Assembly (NCBI GenBank): GCA_028023455.1
Contig: JAQFVV010006471.1
Location: 803,623 to 867,622 of the forward strand
Reading direction: 5' to 3'
Length of the DNA: 64,000 nucleotides
Source of the DNA: Epiperipatus broadwayi
Lineage: Eukaryota; Onychophora; Udeonychophora; Euonychophora; Peripatidae
The position numbers and the translations under genes were made by a program. Shown here piece by piece: positions 36,429-49,015 of the stretch. The notes below the pieces were generated by a model that was given only the letters and a program-made list of their open reading frames with translations, had not been told where the DNA came from and did no database searches. Numbering within the stretch: the stretch's first letter is position 1; every line of letters starts with the position of its first letter.

Positions 36429-37897
36429 GAACTAAGAAGCTGCTCAGTCAATTATGCCATCCTCAGTCATATGCTATTTTGATAAACAAGACTGTCTCCA
36501 TAATAACATAAACATTGATAGCTGAGAAAAGGGTCATCCATGACCAAGTGAATGTGAATTGGAACATGAAAGTTATGTGACATTATATCTGCACACTACT
36601 CTTTATATATTGTCATGACCATTTTAAAATCTTTTGCGAAGGTAATCACAGATATATTGAACTCTCACATGAGATCTCTGAAATCATATATCAGTAAAAC
36701 AATTCATATACATTTGATGTTCCCCTTTGATTTTTATTATGTAATTTTGTGTGTGTGTTATAATTTTCTTAAATATGTTTTACTTTAATATTATACATAA
36801 ACATTGAACTAATCTGTATTTGTTAAGAATGATCAAAAATATGGTTACATGCAGTCAATCTTAAATTGTATATATGTGTTAGATTTAGTATTAGAACAAT
36901 CAAGTGACAAAGGATTTTTTTGTAAAAATATTTTTATTTCTTAAATTCCTAGAATCATCTTGCTGAAAGAAAATTGATTAATCAAAGGTGCATACCTGTT
37001 ATTCTAAAAATAATTAGTCATGAATTTCAATTAAAACTTTATTCTTACATTTATCCAGATTAGAAAACTAGATTTTTTAAAAGAAATGTAAACGTTAAGT
37101 TGAATTAGTTTTAAAACCAATGTTAAAAAAAATAATAATAATAATTTATAATTTTTTAAAGGGACAAATATATATGTCATTTAATTTATCTTAGCCTCAT
37201 AAATGTTTTATTATAAGTATATATCTAAATCACAGACCACTCGAGCTACCATATAGAGAATAAAATTATTGATACAACAAAATGTACATAAATATTATGA
37301 TTTCTTAATATGTGTGAGTACAATTAAACAGGGTTTATTAATCTTTTATTGTTTATGAATATTTATAGTGAATGAACTGTTTAGATCTTAATTTAGGTAA
37401 GTAAAAATGACCGCTTCTTCAAACTTATAATATGTCTACTCATGCTTGGTTTTGTTCTTTTATTTTCCAGACTTTTGTAATTAAGAATTAGTTATTGCTC
37501 AATCCTTCTTTAATTAAATTGCATTGTTAGGTTGTTGTTTGTTTATGTGATTAGTTCGTATATTTATTTTGCAAGCGGATAATCATGCTTTGTGGAAATG
37601 GATTGGCCAAGTATTCTCTTGATATAGGCATGCGAAGATAGATTTATCTTTCATATTTACATACTCGGATAATCTTCCCTATTGCCTTAATATTGTTATC
37701 AGAGCAGACGAATTTTCTGCTTGATAGTAATAAGTTTGTTACTGGTTATAGAAGCAGATATTCATTCATGCTGTGTATAATCCTTGGATCTGATAAAATT
37801 CTTGGGTATAGCTTCACCAAGATGGGTATACTCCATATCTCTTTCTTAATCAGCTGTAGTTCCATTTACGCATAACCTAGCACCACATTCAATATTT
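36429..37897. other. AT-rich sequence with no recognised feature
   Basis: No domain, repeat boundary or RNA feature recognised. The small open frame at 37,693-37,875 has no known motif. Confidence 0.5.
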
Positions 37898-38623
37898 TAA
37901 TGTGTTTTTAAAGCCTGATACTACAATCATGCAGTCTGTCATAATTATAATTCCATAGCAGATTGTGAATTTAGTGTATTTAAATAAATAATCCTATCTC
38001 AACCCTGCTTGATTATTCATTAATTAAAAGTTTAAAAATCATAGAATGTCCAGTCTGGAGATAATTAAGACATATAAAATATATAGTCCCTCTATTATAT
38101 GTAAGTTAGCAATAATTAAGCTGCTCAGTCACTAATTAATTTGTTTTTGACCTATAAGAAACATAATATAATCTTAGGTTTAAATCTAGACATACAAACT
38201 TCTATTTCACTTTGTTTTATCTTTACTATTACTAATAAATCTATATACCCATAATCTTTTTAATGTGTTTTTAAAGCCTGATACTACAATCATGCAGTCT
38301 GTCATAATTATAATTCCATAGCAGATTGTGAATTTAGTGTATTTAAATAAATAATCCTATCTCAACCCTGCTTGATTATTCATTAATTAAAAGTTTAAAA
38401 ATCATAGAATGTCCAGTCTGGAGATAATTAAGACATATAAAATATATAGTCCCTCTATTATATGTAAGTTAGCAATAATTAAGCTGCTCAGTCACTAATT
38501 AATTTGTTTTTGACCTATAAGAAACATAATATAATCTTAGGTTTAAATCTAGACATACAAACTTCTATTTCACTTTGTTTTATTTTTACTATTACTAATA
38601 AATCTATATACCCATAATCTTTT
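37898..38623. repeat. 363-bp tandem duplication, nearly identical
   Basis: Units 37,898-38,260 and 38,261-38,623 both begin TAATGTGTTTTTAAAGCCTG and end CCATAATCTTTT. The only difference I saw is TTTTATCTTT against TTTTATTTTT near the end. A TTTT at both junctions may be the microhomology used. The duplicated sequence has no recognised function. Confidence 0.92.
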
Positions 38624-38694
38624 ACATTTGTGTCTTGTTTACCCCAGTTATTTTTTTTTTTCGTTTTTAAGTCGCTTGTATCTCCCTGATATCA

Positions 38695-39006
38695 GTGGGA
38701 TATAAAAAGGGCATATTTTCTATCATCAGATACAATAGTCATGATGAAATTGTCCTGGGAATGAGGTTCAACTTTGTATTGTTTGTGGTAATGTTTATAT
38801 CAATGTTACACACAAACATGGGAGTTAATGATTATTTCTTGCTTCCTAAAATTTGTTTTGGTGACTATACAAATCTGATTATTACATATATAATTTCTTT
38901 TTATAATATGCTGTTACCAATGTGGGACCATTACTTTAACAATGCACTCCTGAGATGTATTTTTCATTTCATTTATAATTTTTTTATTTTAATTTACATA
39001 GTATAA
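38695..39006 (+). other. 103-aa hydrophobic open frame, unrecognised, probably chance
   Basis: The frame opens with a GTG-type start and is rich in Phe, Ile and Tyr, with two hydrophobic stretches (FNFVLFVVMFISML and LIITYIISFYNMLL). Such composition is expected from T-rich DNA. No family recognised. Confidence 0.15.
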
Positions 39007-39635
39007 AAATTTTGATTGTAACTCATGCTGCTAAATAAGGTATAACTATTAGATTCTATGGGAATGTCATTCTTTTAGAATTTTATACATTTTAATTAAT
39101 AAATATAGAAATTTCCTTTTGTGATATTTTGGATATAAATTCTTGTTAGGAATTTATGAGAGGATGAGTATGTGTATATAATCTATATACATATATGTAT
39201 ATCAATAATAAATCATGAAGAAAAATTCTGGTTATCTCATTTAGCAGGCTTGATTTAAGAGTAAACATTTAATTTTACTTTTAGATTGGAAGAGGTTGGT
39301 CAACCTATAATAATGCATGGAATTTTTTTCCTCCTTTCAGTGGTTATGAATTTTGTTTTTATGTATACATAGGAATTTTTATTTTATATAAATGTGTATA
39401 AGCCAATAGTGATGCAATATTACACAGACATTCAATAGAAGATTGGGTTTTAAACAATGAATGCTTACTTGAACTATGAATGGGGAGAGCTGACCAATTT
39501 AGTGGGATATAAAGAAAAAGAAAAATTTTTGTGTGATAATTTTAAATTATGGAAAACAATTTAGAGATAAATAACATGGAGTCAGATATTAAAACAGTAC
39601 CAAATTCTCCATACAATAGTACCACCAAGTGAAAA
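39007..39635. other. AT-rich sequence with no recognised feature
   Basis: Nothing supported on either strand. Confidence 0.5.
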
Positions 39636-39790
39636 CCTTCATAATCAATGAATGCAAGAATGTTTGTGCATAAAATCCCTATCTAATGCATACTCATCCA
39701 ACCTCTCCAAACTAATTCCTAGCTTGTGGCTTCATCAGTGAGGAGCATTGGATTTTAGAGCAATGCACCTAGATCTTTCAAAGGGGGATA
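39636..39790 (-). repeat. Fragment of the inverted-repeat element found at 53.9 kb
   Basis: TTGTGCATAAAATC, then TACTCATCCAA and TAGCTTGTGGC, occur in the same order and spacing as the reverse complement of about 54,290-54,430. Only one end of the element is present. Confidence 0.6.
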
Positions 39791-40800
39791 GATCCCATTT
39801 ATATTGTAAAGATTTTTTTCCAAAGTCACTTTAAAAATATGCTATATTAGTTATTTTTGAAAGAATTTGACTTAATATAATACAATAGAATATTATAATT
39901 AGCAGGATGTTGATGTTTTGAGAAAGGAAAGTTTGCTTATTATCATATAAATGGATTAAAAGACTAGTATATAATAAATGTAGTAAATATATTTTTCTTT
40001 ATGGATTAATTTGATTATGCATTGCAAAATTTATAATTTTTTGCTTTTGGAAAGAGGATCTTATTTATGTATGGCTTCTAAGAATAAATGTATTATATGC
40101 ACTTACAATTAAAGGAATCAGATTTGATATTATTCTATATAGTAATCAAAATTTAAAATCTAATAAATTACCTATCTATTAAATATGACTAATTATGAAG
40201 AAATTCAAATAATTATGACATGTAGTTGATAAGTATTGTGACATAAATTCACAGATAAGATATACTGTTTCTTTACCTTTTATTCTTTAAAATAGGAAAA
40301 ATATTAATGCATTTATAAATGTAAATAAATCAAGAATATTGTAATGTAGAGTAATTAACACATTCATCTGTTGCACTTATGACCTAGAGTTCAAACATGG
40401 ATCAAGTAAAGTTTGGAAAGCAGGCTAATGAACCTAGAAAGCCAGTCAATTATTATCAGTAAAGGAGTAGCCATAAAACAAAGAAGAAAAACATTAAGCT
40501 TTCACTATGCAGATATTGACTTGGTAGTAAATAATACCTTCTTCTGTGCTATTTTTATTTGGAAGAGTTTAAAGAGGTCTTTTACATTCAGTGTGCTATT
40601 TAAAGCTGTCTTATATTTTTAATTATATGCCAAATTATTTTTTTTCATTTTTTTATAGTGGATGAATTGTACACATATTAGATGATAAATTTTTTGATAC
40701 AGATAATATCAACTGATTAAAATATTATAACTACCAATAATTGTGTAATTAAGGTGTATAGCTAAATAATATTATCAAAATTCTAAAACTAAAATTCAAA
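39791..40800. other. AT-rich sequence with no recognised feature
   Basis: The 69-aa frame at 40,413-40,622 shows no motif. Nothing else supported. Confidence 0.5.
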
Positions 40801-40990
40801 TAACAAATATTTTTATTATTGTTGTTGTTGTTGTTATTGTTATTAATATTATTATTATTATTATTATTATTATTCTTTTCCTTATTATTATTATTGCTAT
40901 TGTTGTTGTTGTTGTTATTGCCATCATCGTCATTGTTGTTATTATGATTATTATTAGGTTTCAAAAGAAACTTTATTCAGTAAAAATAAG
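40801..40990 (-). repeat. (ATT)n/(GTT)n microsatellite on a LINE-type 3' end
   Basis: Mixed ATT, GTT and ATC triplets at 40,813-40,955 are followed by TTTCAAAAGAAACTTTATTC and GGTTACTACAG. The same arrangement occurs at 54,790-54,890. On the minus strand this reads as a CAATAAAG-like tail followed by triplet repeats, so the microsatellite probably started as a retroposon tail. Confidence 0.6.
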
Positions 40991-41684
40991 GGTTACTACA
41001 GTACATTCATAGGAATCATCTATTTACAATTTTTTCCAATTATTAAAATGACTTTATTGTCTGAGTTCATTTTATCTTGTATACGAGTCAATTCCAGTGA
41101 GCACATTATTCAATAGTTAAAAGAAGGTAAGGCACACTGAGTGTTGATCTTAATAGTATGAGCTGTTCTTGTATTGGCAGTTTCTTGATTTTATATTAGG
41201 AAATAAAATGAATGGAGTATGGTCCTGCACTTGTAAGAGATGTAAAACTGAACTCATGGTAATCATCAGTTTTTTATTCCAGTGAAGACTGGAATGAGGT
41301 TTCAGAAGTGACTACATACCAACAACAAAAATGTTTACAATTTCCACCTGTCTAATATAAAGACATTAGCCATGAAAAATGAATTAAATATAAACATTGA
41401 AGCACAATCCATGCAAAATACTATATAAACAGATATATAAAACTCAAAAACTATCTTCCTTCTGAATCCCAAAGATGCCAAAAGCACCAGAAATTAGACT
41501 TGCAAAACGTCCCTGTTTTTCTCTCTATTACTACCTTTGATTAATATTTGCAACATACAAATCTCAAATAAAATTGAATATAACATCATTTTACATTCAA
41601 GGATTAGATTTGATTCAAAAAACCTACAACAGAAAAAATGGATCCAAGGTGCGCAGTCATATATTCTTGGTCTGCTGGGGACCA
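40991..41684. other. Possible retroposon body, otherwise unrecognised
   Basis: If the tail at 40.8-40.98 kb belongs to a minus-strand retroposon, its body would lie here. No protein motif is visible in any frame. Confidence 0.3.
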
Positions 41685-41726
41685 ATATATATATATATAT
41701 ATATATGTGAGAGCCCGATATCTCTC

Positions 41727-41758
<32 letters not shown>
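41685..41758. repeat. Two (TA)n runs around an inverted GAGAG sequence
   Basis: TA runs at 41,687-41,706 and about 41,730-41,757 enclose GTGAGAGCCCGATATCTCTC, and GTGGCTCTCA follows the second run. The arrangement can fold into a long hairpin. No wider element is recognised. Confidence 0.7.
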
Positions 41759-41760
<2 letters not shown>

Positions 41761-41807
41761 GCTCTCAGATTAACCCTGTATCCTACCTTAATATGAAACA
41801 TTTATAA

Positions 41808-42680
41808 TGCTCTCTTCAGAGCCTCATCATTATTATTCAGTGCTACTGGCCTTGTTATCACTTGAACCTGCCTTTTGTTAGCATTTAAAATAATATATAC
41901 ATATTTATGCAAATCTACTTATAGTTACATTTTTCCATAAAATTATTACCTTCAATATATATTTGACTACATACCACCAGGCTCTATTGTGATTACAAAA
42001 ATAGTACTCATTTTTAATTTACTTTTAATTTACTACTTTCATCAATCTCCCAGCCAGAAATTTTACTAGAGAATTTTAACATGACCTATAATATTTTGGT
42101 TGCAATATAGTTGTATTAATTCTAGATACCTTTTATGAGTGTGGAAGACTTCATCTCACCAAACTTGTCTTCTTTCATAATGGCCATCATCCCTCTCTCA
42201 TAAACTTGTTTTTATTCTCTATGCTCTATTACCTAACTAATATAATAATTAAACTGTCAGTTTTTTCTGATCATTCTGCTCAAATGATTGTACTTCATTT
42301 GGATGTAATGCAGTTATCAACAGTTCACCCTTTTAGAACAATAGTAAGGATGCTTTCCCTTTGAATTTCTATATTTAAAGGCACATATCATATTGTTTAA
42401 GTTCAAAACTATGAACTTTGAGTTTGTGCAAAAATATATTTCATTCATTAATATCTTATTCTTTAACATAAATCAAATCATGTGAATCAATCCTCCACCA
42501 TCTAAACTACTTGCTCTAACTGATGTGATATAGAAGAGAATTATTATGTACAAACAACCCTAGACATGCATTTGCACACACATATCAAAAAACTTACAGA
42601 AGCATACAACAAAGTCTGTTATACTCTAAAAGAATATATGGTGATTAAAAAAAGAAAATCTATTTAACACAACAACATAC
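41808..42680. other. Unrecognised sequence
   Basis: Slightly less AT-rich than average but interrupted in all frames. No domain or repeat family recognised. Confidence 0.4.
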
Positions 42681-42683
42681 CTA

Positions 42684-42895
42684 GATAGTTAAAGTAAGAG
42701 TCATAGATCACATGACCATTTCTCTTAAGCTTGTAAGTTATAAACAATGAGGATTTCCAATTCCTCTACAGGCTTTGTGATAAATGCTTAGCCAGAACCA
42801 GCACTTAAAATATCTCTGTCCAGAACCCCTCCTCAAACCCTTGATCATGGTTTTGTGCTCGGCAATCCTCAGAGAGGTGTCAGGGTAGGTTCAGA
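42684..42895. mobile_element. Foldback element family, copy B (one arm only)
   Basis: Shares the left tail and left arm with copies A and C (AGATCACATGACC, CTCTTAAGCTTGTAAGTTAT, GATAAATGCTTAGCCAGA) and the central loop CAGAGAGGTGTCAGGGTAGG. The right arm is missing. The sequence after about 42,895 is unrelated. Confidence 0.75.
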
Positions 42896-43105
42896 CACTA
42901 GATCTACAAATACCAACTCAAAGCCAAGCACTTATCTAAAGGTTATCTATTGAGTGGAAAATCTGAAATTTTCAGACATCTACATGTCTTCAAATCCAGC
43001 TATCCAACTCAGATAGCTATATGGGGCTGATAGATCTTTAGCCATGCCATATATTAGTGATCTTAGCAATATAAAATTGCATAAGACTTATGGTAGAGAC
43101 TATAA

Positions 43106-43450
43106 ATAGTCAAAATAAGAGTAATAGATCACATGACTCTATCTCTTAAGCTTGTAAGTTATAAACAATGAGGATTGCCAATTCCTCTACAAGCATTGTG
43201 ATAAATGCTTAGTCAGAGAAAGCATTTAAAATATCTCTGTCAGGAACCCCTTCCCAAACCCCTGACCATGGTTTCATGCTTTGGCACTACTCAGAGAGGT
43301 GTCAGGGTAGGTTCAGACTCTGAGGAGTGCTAAAGCATGAAACCATGGTCAGGGATTTGGAGAGGGGTTTCTGACAGAGATATTGGCTCTGGCTAAGCAT
43401 TTATCACAAAGCTTGTAGAGGAATTGGCAATCCTCATTGTTTATAACATA
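43106..43450. mobile_element. Foldback element family, copy C (both arms and loop)
   Basis: The most complete copy. It has a left tail from about 43,106, a left arm starting GTTATAAACAATGAGG near 43,157, a loop with CAGAGAGGTGTCAGGGTAGG that is itself bounded by CTCAGAG/CTCTGAG, and a right arm ending CCTCATTGTTTATAAC at about 43,447. About 20 bp of the right arm is deleted near 43,382. It lies some 210 bp after copy B in the same orientation. Confidence 0.8.
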
Positions 43451-43763
43451 TCTAGATGTTTGCTTATATTTTATGGACTTTGGGTTACTTTTCCACTATC
43501 AGATTTTCCATGCCACTTAAGTTTGGGTGAATGATAAATACTGCAAACAATATGCAAGAGCTGATATATCAATACTTTAAACAGAAATTATAAATACACC
43601 AGGTCTTCTGATTGTTCACAGATTTCTTCAGACAACTGGAATTAGATACTCCTTTCTTCACTTCTGATTCCACACTCAAGTTAGCTACAATATCAAATAC
43701 CTGTCACCCAGGGAATCATAGAATCCCTTAATATGTTTTCATAGTTTACTATTACATATCTAT
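43451..43763. other. Unrecognised sequence upstream of the LINE fragment
   Basis: Probably a decayed continuation of the LINE that starts at 43,764, but no motif can be read with confidence. Confidence 0.35.
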
Positions 43764-44315
43764 GTGAACTGGACAATTTATCTATCTCAAAGATTTTATA
43801 ATATACAAGGCTTATATCCCATCTTCTTAGTTTTGTTTAGCAAGAAATCAATTCCAATAACCAACCTATCTACCCTCCAGCCAATATCAATCAGTCCCCT
43901 TGGTATTAAAATTCTAGAGAAGGTTTTAAATACCAAAATAGAATTGCACTTTCTTCACATATTGTTACATATGCAATATACAGAGAAGGATTCCTCAACA
44001 GACCATGGTGCACTTTTATTTAAAATGAACTTGATCTCTATTTGAGAGCAAAAGAAATGTGCTCCAATGACTTGACAAATTGATGTAGATGCTTCCTGTG
44101 ACTCTGTTCCTACTGACATCTTAACTCATATGCTTGCAAATCCAACAATACCTTGTTTCCTTTTATATCTTCTGACCAACCTATTGCTGAGCAGAGAAAT
44201 CTATGTTCCACTTAAAGAAATACCATTGACATCCTCTGATACAAACCAATGCATGCCTCAGTAATTGCCAAATTCAAGCAATCATTTTAATCTTTATTAT
44301 GAGGGGTGAAAATAA
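43764..44315 (+). pseudogene. Non-LTR retrotransposon reverse transcriptase fragment
   Basis: The frame 43,764-44,045 contains LQPISISPLGIKILEKVLN, the LINE RT block usually written as RPISLLP..KILEK, then SSTDHGALLFKM, equivalent to the RKG.ST.HAL block. After a stop it continues at about 44,080 with IDVDASCDSVPTDILTHML, equivalent to the D..KAFDSVPHDIL catalytic block with a gap in the KAF part. Next comes LLYLLTNLLLSR, then a decayed GMPQGS box (CMPQ, then a stop) at about 44,258. The protein is dead. The clade cannot be fixed from this, but CR1/Jockey-like is plausible. Confidence 0.75.
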
Positions 44316-47300
44316 AACAACTTAGAAATTCTATTAAAAACAAATAAATCAAAATGTTCATGGAAAAAAATATTGAAGAGACCCAACAAATGGTTTGGAA
44401 CTGAAAGAAAGAACATACCAAATTAGAAAGTTCACAAATTTAAAATTTAAATCTACTGCAACCATAGATACTAAACATAACAAAACAAAAAACAGTAAAT
44501 CAATTTAACTAACTTGGTAGTTGCTCAGGTACAAAAGTTTATACTCTTTTGTGTTATTGTATTTAACAAATTTTTAAAAATAGAACATTTCATGACAGTG
44601 ACATAAGCTTTATTTGATAAATGTAAGATATGGATCTTTTATAGTTATAATTTGAACCATTGGGAAAATATTTTATTTAAGGATGACAAAAACGATTTTG
44701 AAAATATAATGGCAAGATTAATGATCAATTAGTTTATTTCTCAACTTTTATGAAAGTAATAATACTAAATATATTTTTAAACATACATATCTTGATTAAA
44801 ATAGGGATATATAATCAATAAATGCTGACATACTTCCAAGAAGTATTTTGTGGTGAAGTATAATTTTTATAGAAAATATAGATTTCATTTACATTAAAAA
44901 GATTATCATAAAAGCATTCTAAATATTTGTAATATTAATTGACTACATTGAAAAAATATGCCTGAACAAAGAGTGCAATGAAAATCTGAAATTTGAATTT
45001 TATGGTGAAGACTTTCCAAACAACATGCTTGTTGAAGAAAAAATTAAGTCATTATCATTAAATGTCAAATATATGAATAGAGTGTAATTGTAGTTCAAGA
45101 ATTTCTTTGTGTAATTATTACATAACTATTTTTTAATTTTATATTCTTATACCTTTTTCTATTTTTATTTTTTTTTATCTTCTGGACTGAGAATAACACC
45201 TAAGAATTAATAATATTATTTTTATGTTCTTTACATATACTACAAAAATTCATAATATAAATTAACATATTGCAATGATTAACCTAGTTGAAACACATAT
45301 TAAAGATATGAATTAAAAGAAGAAAATGGTAATTGGATAAAGATAGAGGCTTAAAAAGAGAATGCAACATGTGATCATGAAAGTTATAGAAAACCTATGT
45401 ATATTTATAAATATACAAACACATACCCATGTGCTTTCAAAACAATAGTTGCCTATTACAGTGATTATCATAATAAAGAGAATATGAATTAAATTCTCAT
45501 CATGAGTTGTCAACAAAGTTAATATTTTGGTAAAGGAACTTAATTTACAATGTAATTCTTATATAAATAAAAATAATATTTTTTTAAATTTTGTTTATAA
45601 CTATGAAATAAATAATAATAAAAAAACTCAATTGCAAATAGTTAAAATTGAAAATATGTTTCTAATAAAACTTTCAATTACTGTATGACAAATAAACTGA
45701 AAAGAACATGGTTTTTATATCTGACTTCATTTAAAACAAAATTGAATAAGAATATCTTACTGGAGATAAATTTGAAATTACTTTTGCAATATTTTATTCA
45801 GCAATTTTAAATTAAAAAATAATAACAATACAAATAATTTTATTTTATTAAAGTCTAATATTACATTATATTATTTGGGAAAAATTTGAAAAAATTAGAA
45901 ATTGAAAACTATAGAAATGGCAAGCTATAATTTGAATATATACTATAGCTTGTTTTGAATGTGAACATATTGTGCCTAAAGACAATACTAAGCATTTTCT
46001 GAAATGAGGTTTGCTTGTATACAATGGAAGTGAATCAATTTAAATTTAAAAAAATTAAGAGTAGCAATCTCACTATACAAGGGGAAATGAAAGATGGTGA
46101 ATGATTAAAATAATTGTTAAAAATATAATGAAAGAGATAGTAATTTTTCAATAAAAAAGAGATTTTGAAAACAGTTTGTAAAATATTATAATGAATCTAT
46201 GAATAATCTGCATATGGAAGTCAAACAAATAATAAAAGTTTAAATATATTATTAAATGATGAATATCAGTAAAATTATCCAATTGGTAAAATCAATTTCA
46301 ATCTAACACTCTTTAAAGAATTTGATGAAGATAAAGTCTCAAATTCAACTTATGTCTCAAGGTCTACATTATTTATAACAAGTGAAAATAAACGTTTGCA
46401 TACAAAATATTTGTCAAAATCAACTCTTTAAAATATTACTGTGGATGTCAATCACAAAAAATATGAACTCTGCAAAATAAATGTGACTTTCAAACAAGAA
46501 AATTTAGGAAGCCTTTCAGGAAAAATATTTTGTGCAGTTTTTTTTTGTTTGTTTTATGTAAACATTATAAATTATCAATGATTATATTATTTATAATTAT
46601 ACAATATGTAAGTGCACTTATATCTTAGTAATAGTAACAGAAGACAGAAAATGATGAAACACATTACTGGCTATAGGAATAAAACTTTCAGGCTAATAAA
46701 TCAAATGTGAAAGATTCTAAAAACCATTTTATAACTTTATCAAATGTAAAAATTTGAATACAGAAACTAATATTATAAAACCCTATATGTCTGTATCACA
46801 ACTATCTTCAAGTCTTTCTGATCATTTCTCTAATATTCAACAGTGATAACTATTTCTAAGCATTAAATTAGTTCATCAACTTATTGCTTCTACTTCTTTT
46901 CTTATCAATCACAGATTTTATTAATATACATCTTTCACAAAGTATATTCTCAAACTTTTTTTTGTTATTTATTTATTGAAAAAATTATGAATAATCTCTT
47001 TTCATTTAATCTTTTAAAATATGTTATCATAACAAATATTTTATTATTCTTTAAATCCAAACTTTAAAAGGCTGAATCTTTTCACTAACATATATACTTG
47101 ATCATTAAAATCTCTGCTCTGTATAAAAGTTTACTTTAACTAAAATATTTAACAAATCTTTTTCTAAATCTGTAGCAGAACAATACAGTAAGTATAGTAT
47201 ACATTTCGAATACAAATGGTATCTCATATCACATCTAAGATACAAATTGTGTTTTATATAATTACTACAAAATTGATTTTTATAAGTATTATTTACAATA

Positions 47301-47415
47301 AATATAAAATTATTTGTGTAAAAATTTAACAGCATGTAGCCATAAAATTTCAAAAAATAAAATTACTTTTATTAATTAGATTTAATTAACAGCTATTTTA
47401 TAATCAATTGACTGC
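44316..47415. other. AT-rich sequence, no recognised gene
   Basis: Mostly low-information A+T-rich DNA. One stretch at about 44,939-45,088 translates on the plus strand as CNENLKFEFYGEDFPNNMLV, reminiscent of a protein remnant, but I cannot assign it. Minus-strand frames at 45,313-45,516 and 47,105-47,353 have no motif. Confidence 0.4.
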
Positions 47416-47417
47416 TT

Positions 47418-47705
47418 TTTTATAAGTTATTCATCATCATCATTTTCAATCATTATCAATCCACTGCAGGATGAAGGATTTTTTCAAGTTCAATACATCT
47501 TCTCTGATTTCTAGCCCCTCTTCTCCCCATTACTCCAGTGCTCTTCCTTATTTCATTCACTCCACATGTTGTCTTTTTCTAGGTCTTTTACAATCTCTTG
47601 GAATCCAGTTTAAGATTTTTACTGTCCATCTATTAGCATCTTTTTTAGAAATATGTCCAGGCCAATTCTACTTCAGTCTTTTATTTCTTTCAATGATGTC
47701 AGTAA
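47418..47705 (-). pseudogene. RTE-type LINE, C-terminal end (copy 1)
   Basis: On the minus strand this reads RLK, then WPGHISKKDANRWTVKILNW and IPRDCKRPRKR, then further on DVLNLKKSFILQWIDND and ATGATGATGA. This is the post-RT C-terminus of RTE-like LINEs (pattern LKW.W.GH....D.RWT...L.W.PR..KRPRGRP), ending in a triplet tail. It has several stops. Plus-strand frames over it (for example 47,471-47,779) are shadows. Confidence 0.75.
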
Positions 47706-47779
47706 CATTTGTTTGTTATTATAACGATTTCAATTTGCTTCTTATTATTCTTCTCATTAATTACAATAAAATGTCTTAA

Positions 47780-49015
47780 AAATTAGGGGGGAAAAGTAGA
47801 AATTTTTTGCAAAAGACAATTTAAATTTATAACTATTTAGACAACAACCAGGATCAGACACTGGAGACATATTTAGGGAGATTCTGAGATGGAGACTTGT
47901 TTAATTTTAAAAATTATATAAAATTAAGACATTTAAAAATTTATAGCAATATTTGATACCATTGCAGATTAATTCCAACTTTAATATTTTTTACAATTAT
48001 TGATCCTAAATTTCCATTTAGTAATTTTCATACCTTTATGACTTTCCATCATCCAAATAACTTTTTAAATATTTAAAAGCATTAACTGGTATAAATTATA
48101 TGATAAATTGTTGTTTTTAATTTTTATTACACTCATTGGTAAGAATTGTTTAAAACTTAGGCATACTGATTTTTATTCTAAACATCTATAAATTTTATCA
48201 GTCATACTTAATATTTTATTGATCTCATTCTCAGTATTTGTAAATGTGTTTGTATCTTCAACAAAACTTGAGCAATAAATGTTTCTACTTACAATAATGT
48301 ATTCATTTTTGTATATATTATATTCAATAATTCAAAAAAGTGCTACTTTCCTATTACATATTTTCAGTAGTAACATAAAGAATTTATTATTTCTAATAAA
48401 AATGTGTTAATTTCTTTCCTAATATTTCATTAAAATAGTTTATTCTCATGTAAAATAATTGAAATGATATTTTTATATTTTTAATATTAACATATGTACC
48501 CAAATAATAATAATTTGTAAAAATGTATTTATAAATAATATATTTAAATTTAAATACAAAATTCAGATTTCTCTTGATTTTTACTTCTATTTTAAAAATT
48601 TAATTCAATTAATGAAATAATATATTCAATTCATGTAAACATGTTAAAATGAATGTATAAATAAAAATTATATTAAAAAAATAATGCAAGCATTTTGATG
48701 CAAAATAAAACTAAAAAATATATAAACTTTTAAATAAGAACAAAATATTTTCTTTTTTGTTTTTCATTTAATTTCTTTGAAAGTTTAAAACTCTAAGATT
48801 TTTATGATCTGAGACTGAATCTCTACTAGGTAAAATGATTTCTTTTTTTAGATTTTAATCAGGCTTAGATTAGTAAATGAATACACAGCTATATTTAGAA
48901 AATAAAACAAGAATAGAAAAATCGCGATAATATTTATTTATTTAGCAATTGTTAAGTTGGTGAATGTGTTCCTTCATGATAAATTATTAGGAATTGGAAT
49001 ATTTACCTAAAGAGT
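47780..49015. other. AT-rich sequence with no recognised feature
   Basis: No motif recognised in either strand. Confidence 0.45.
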
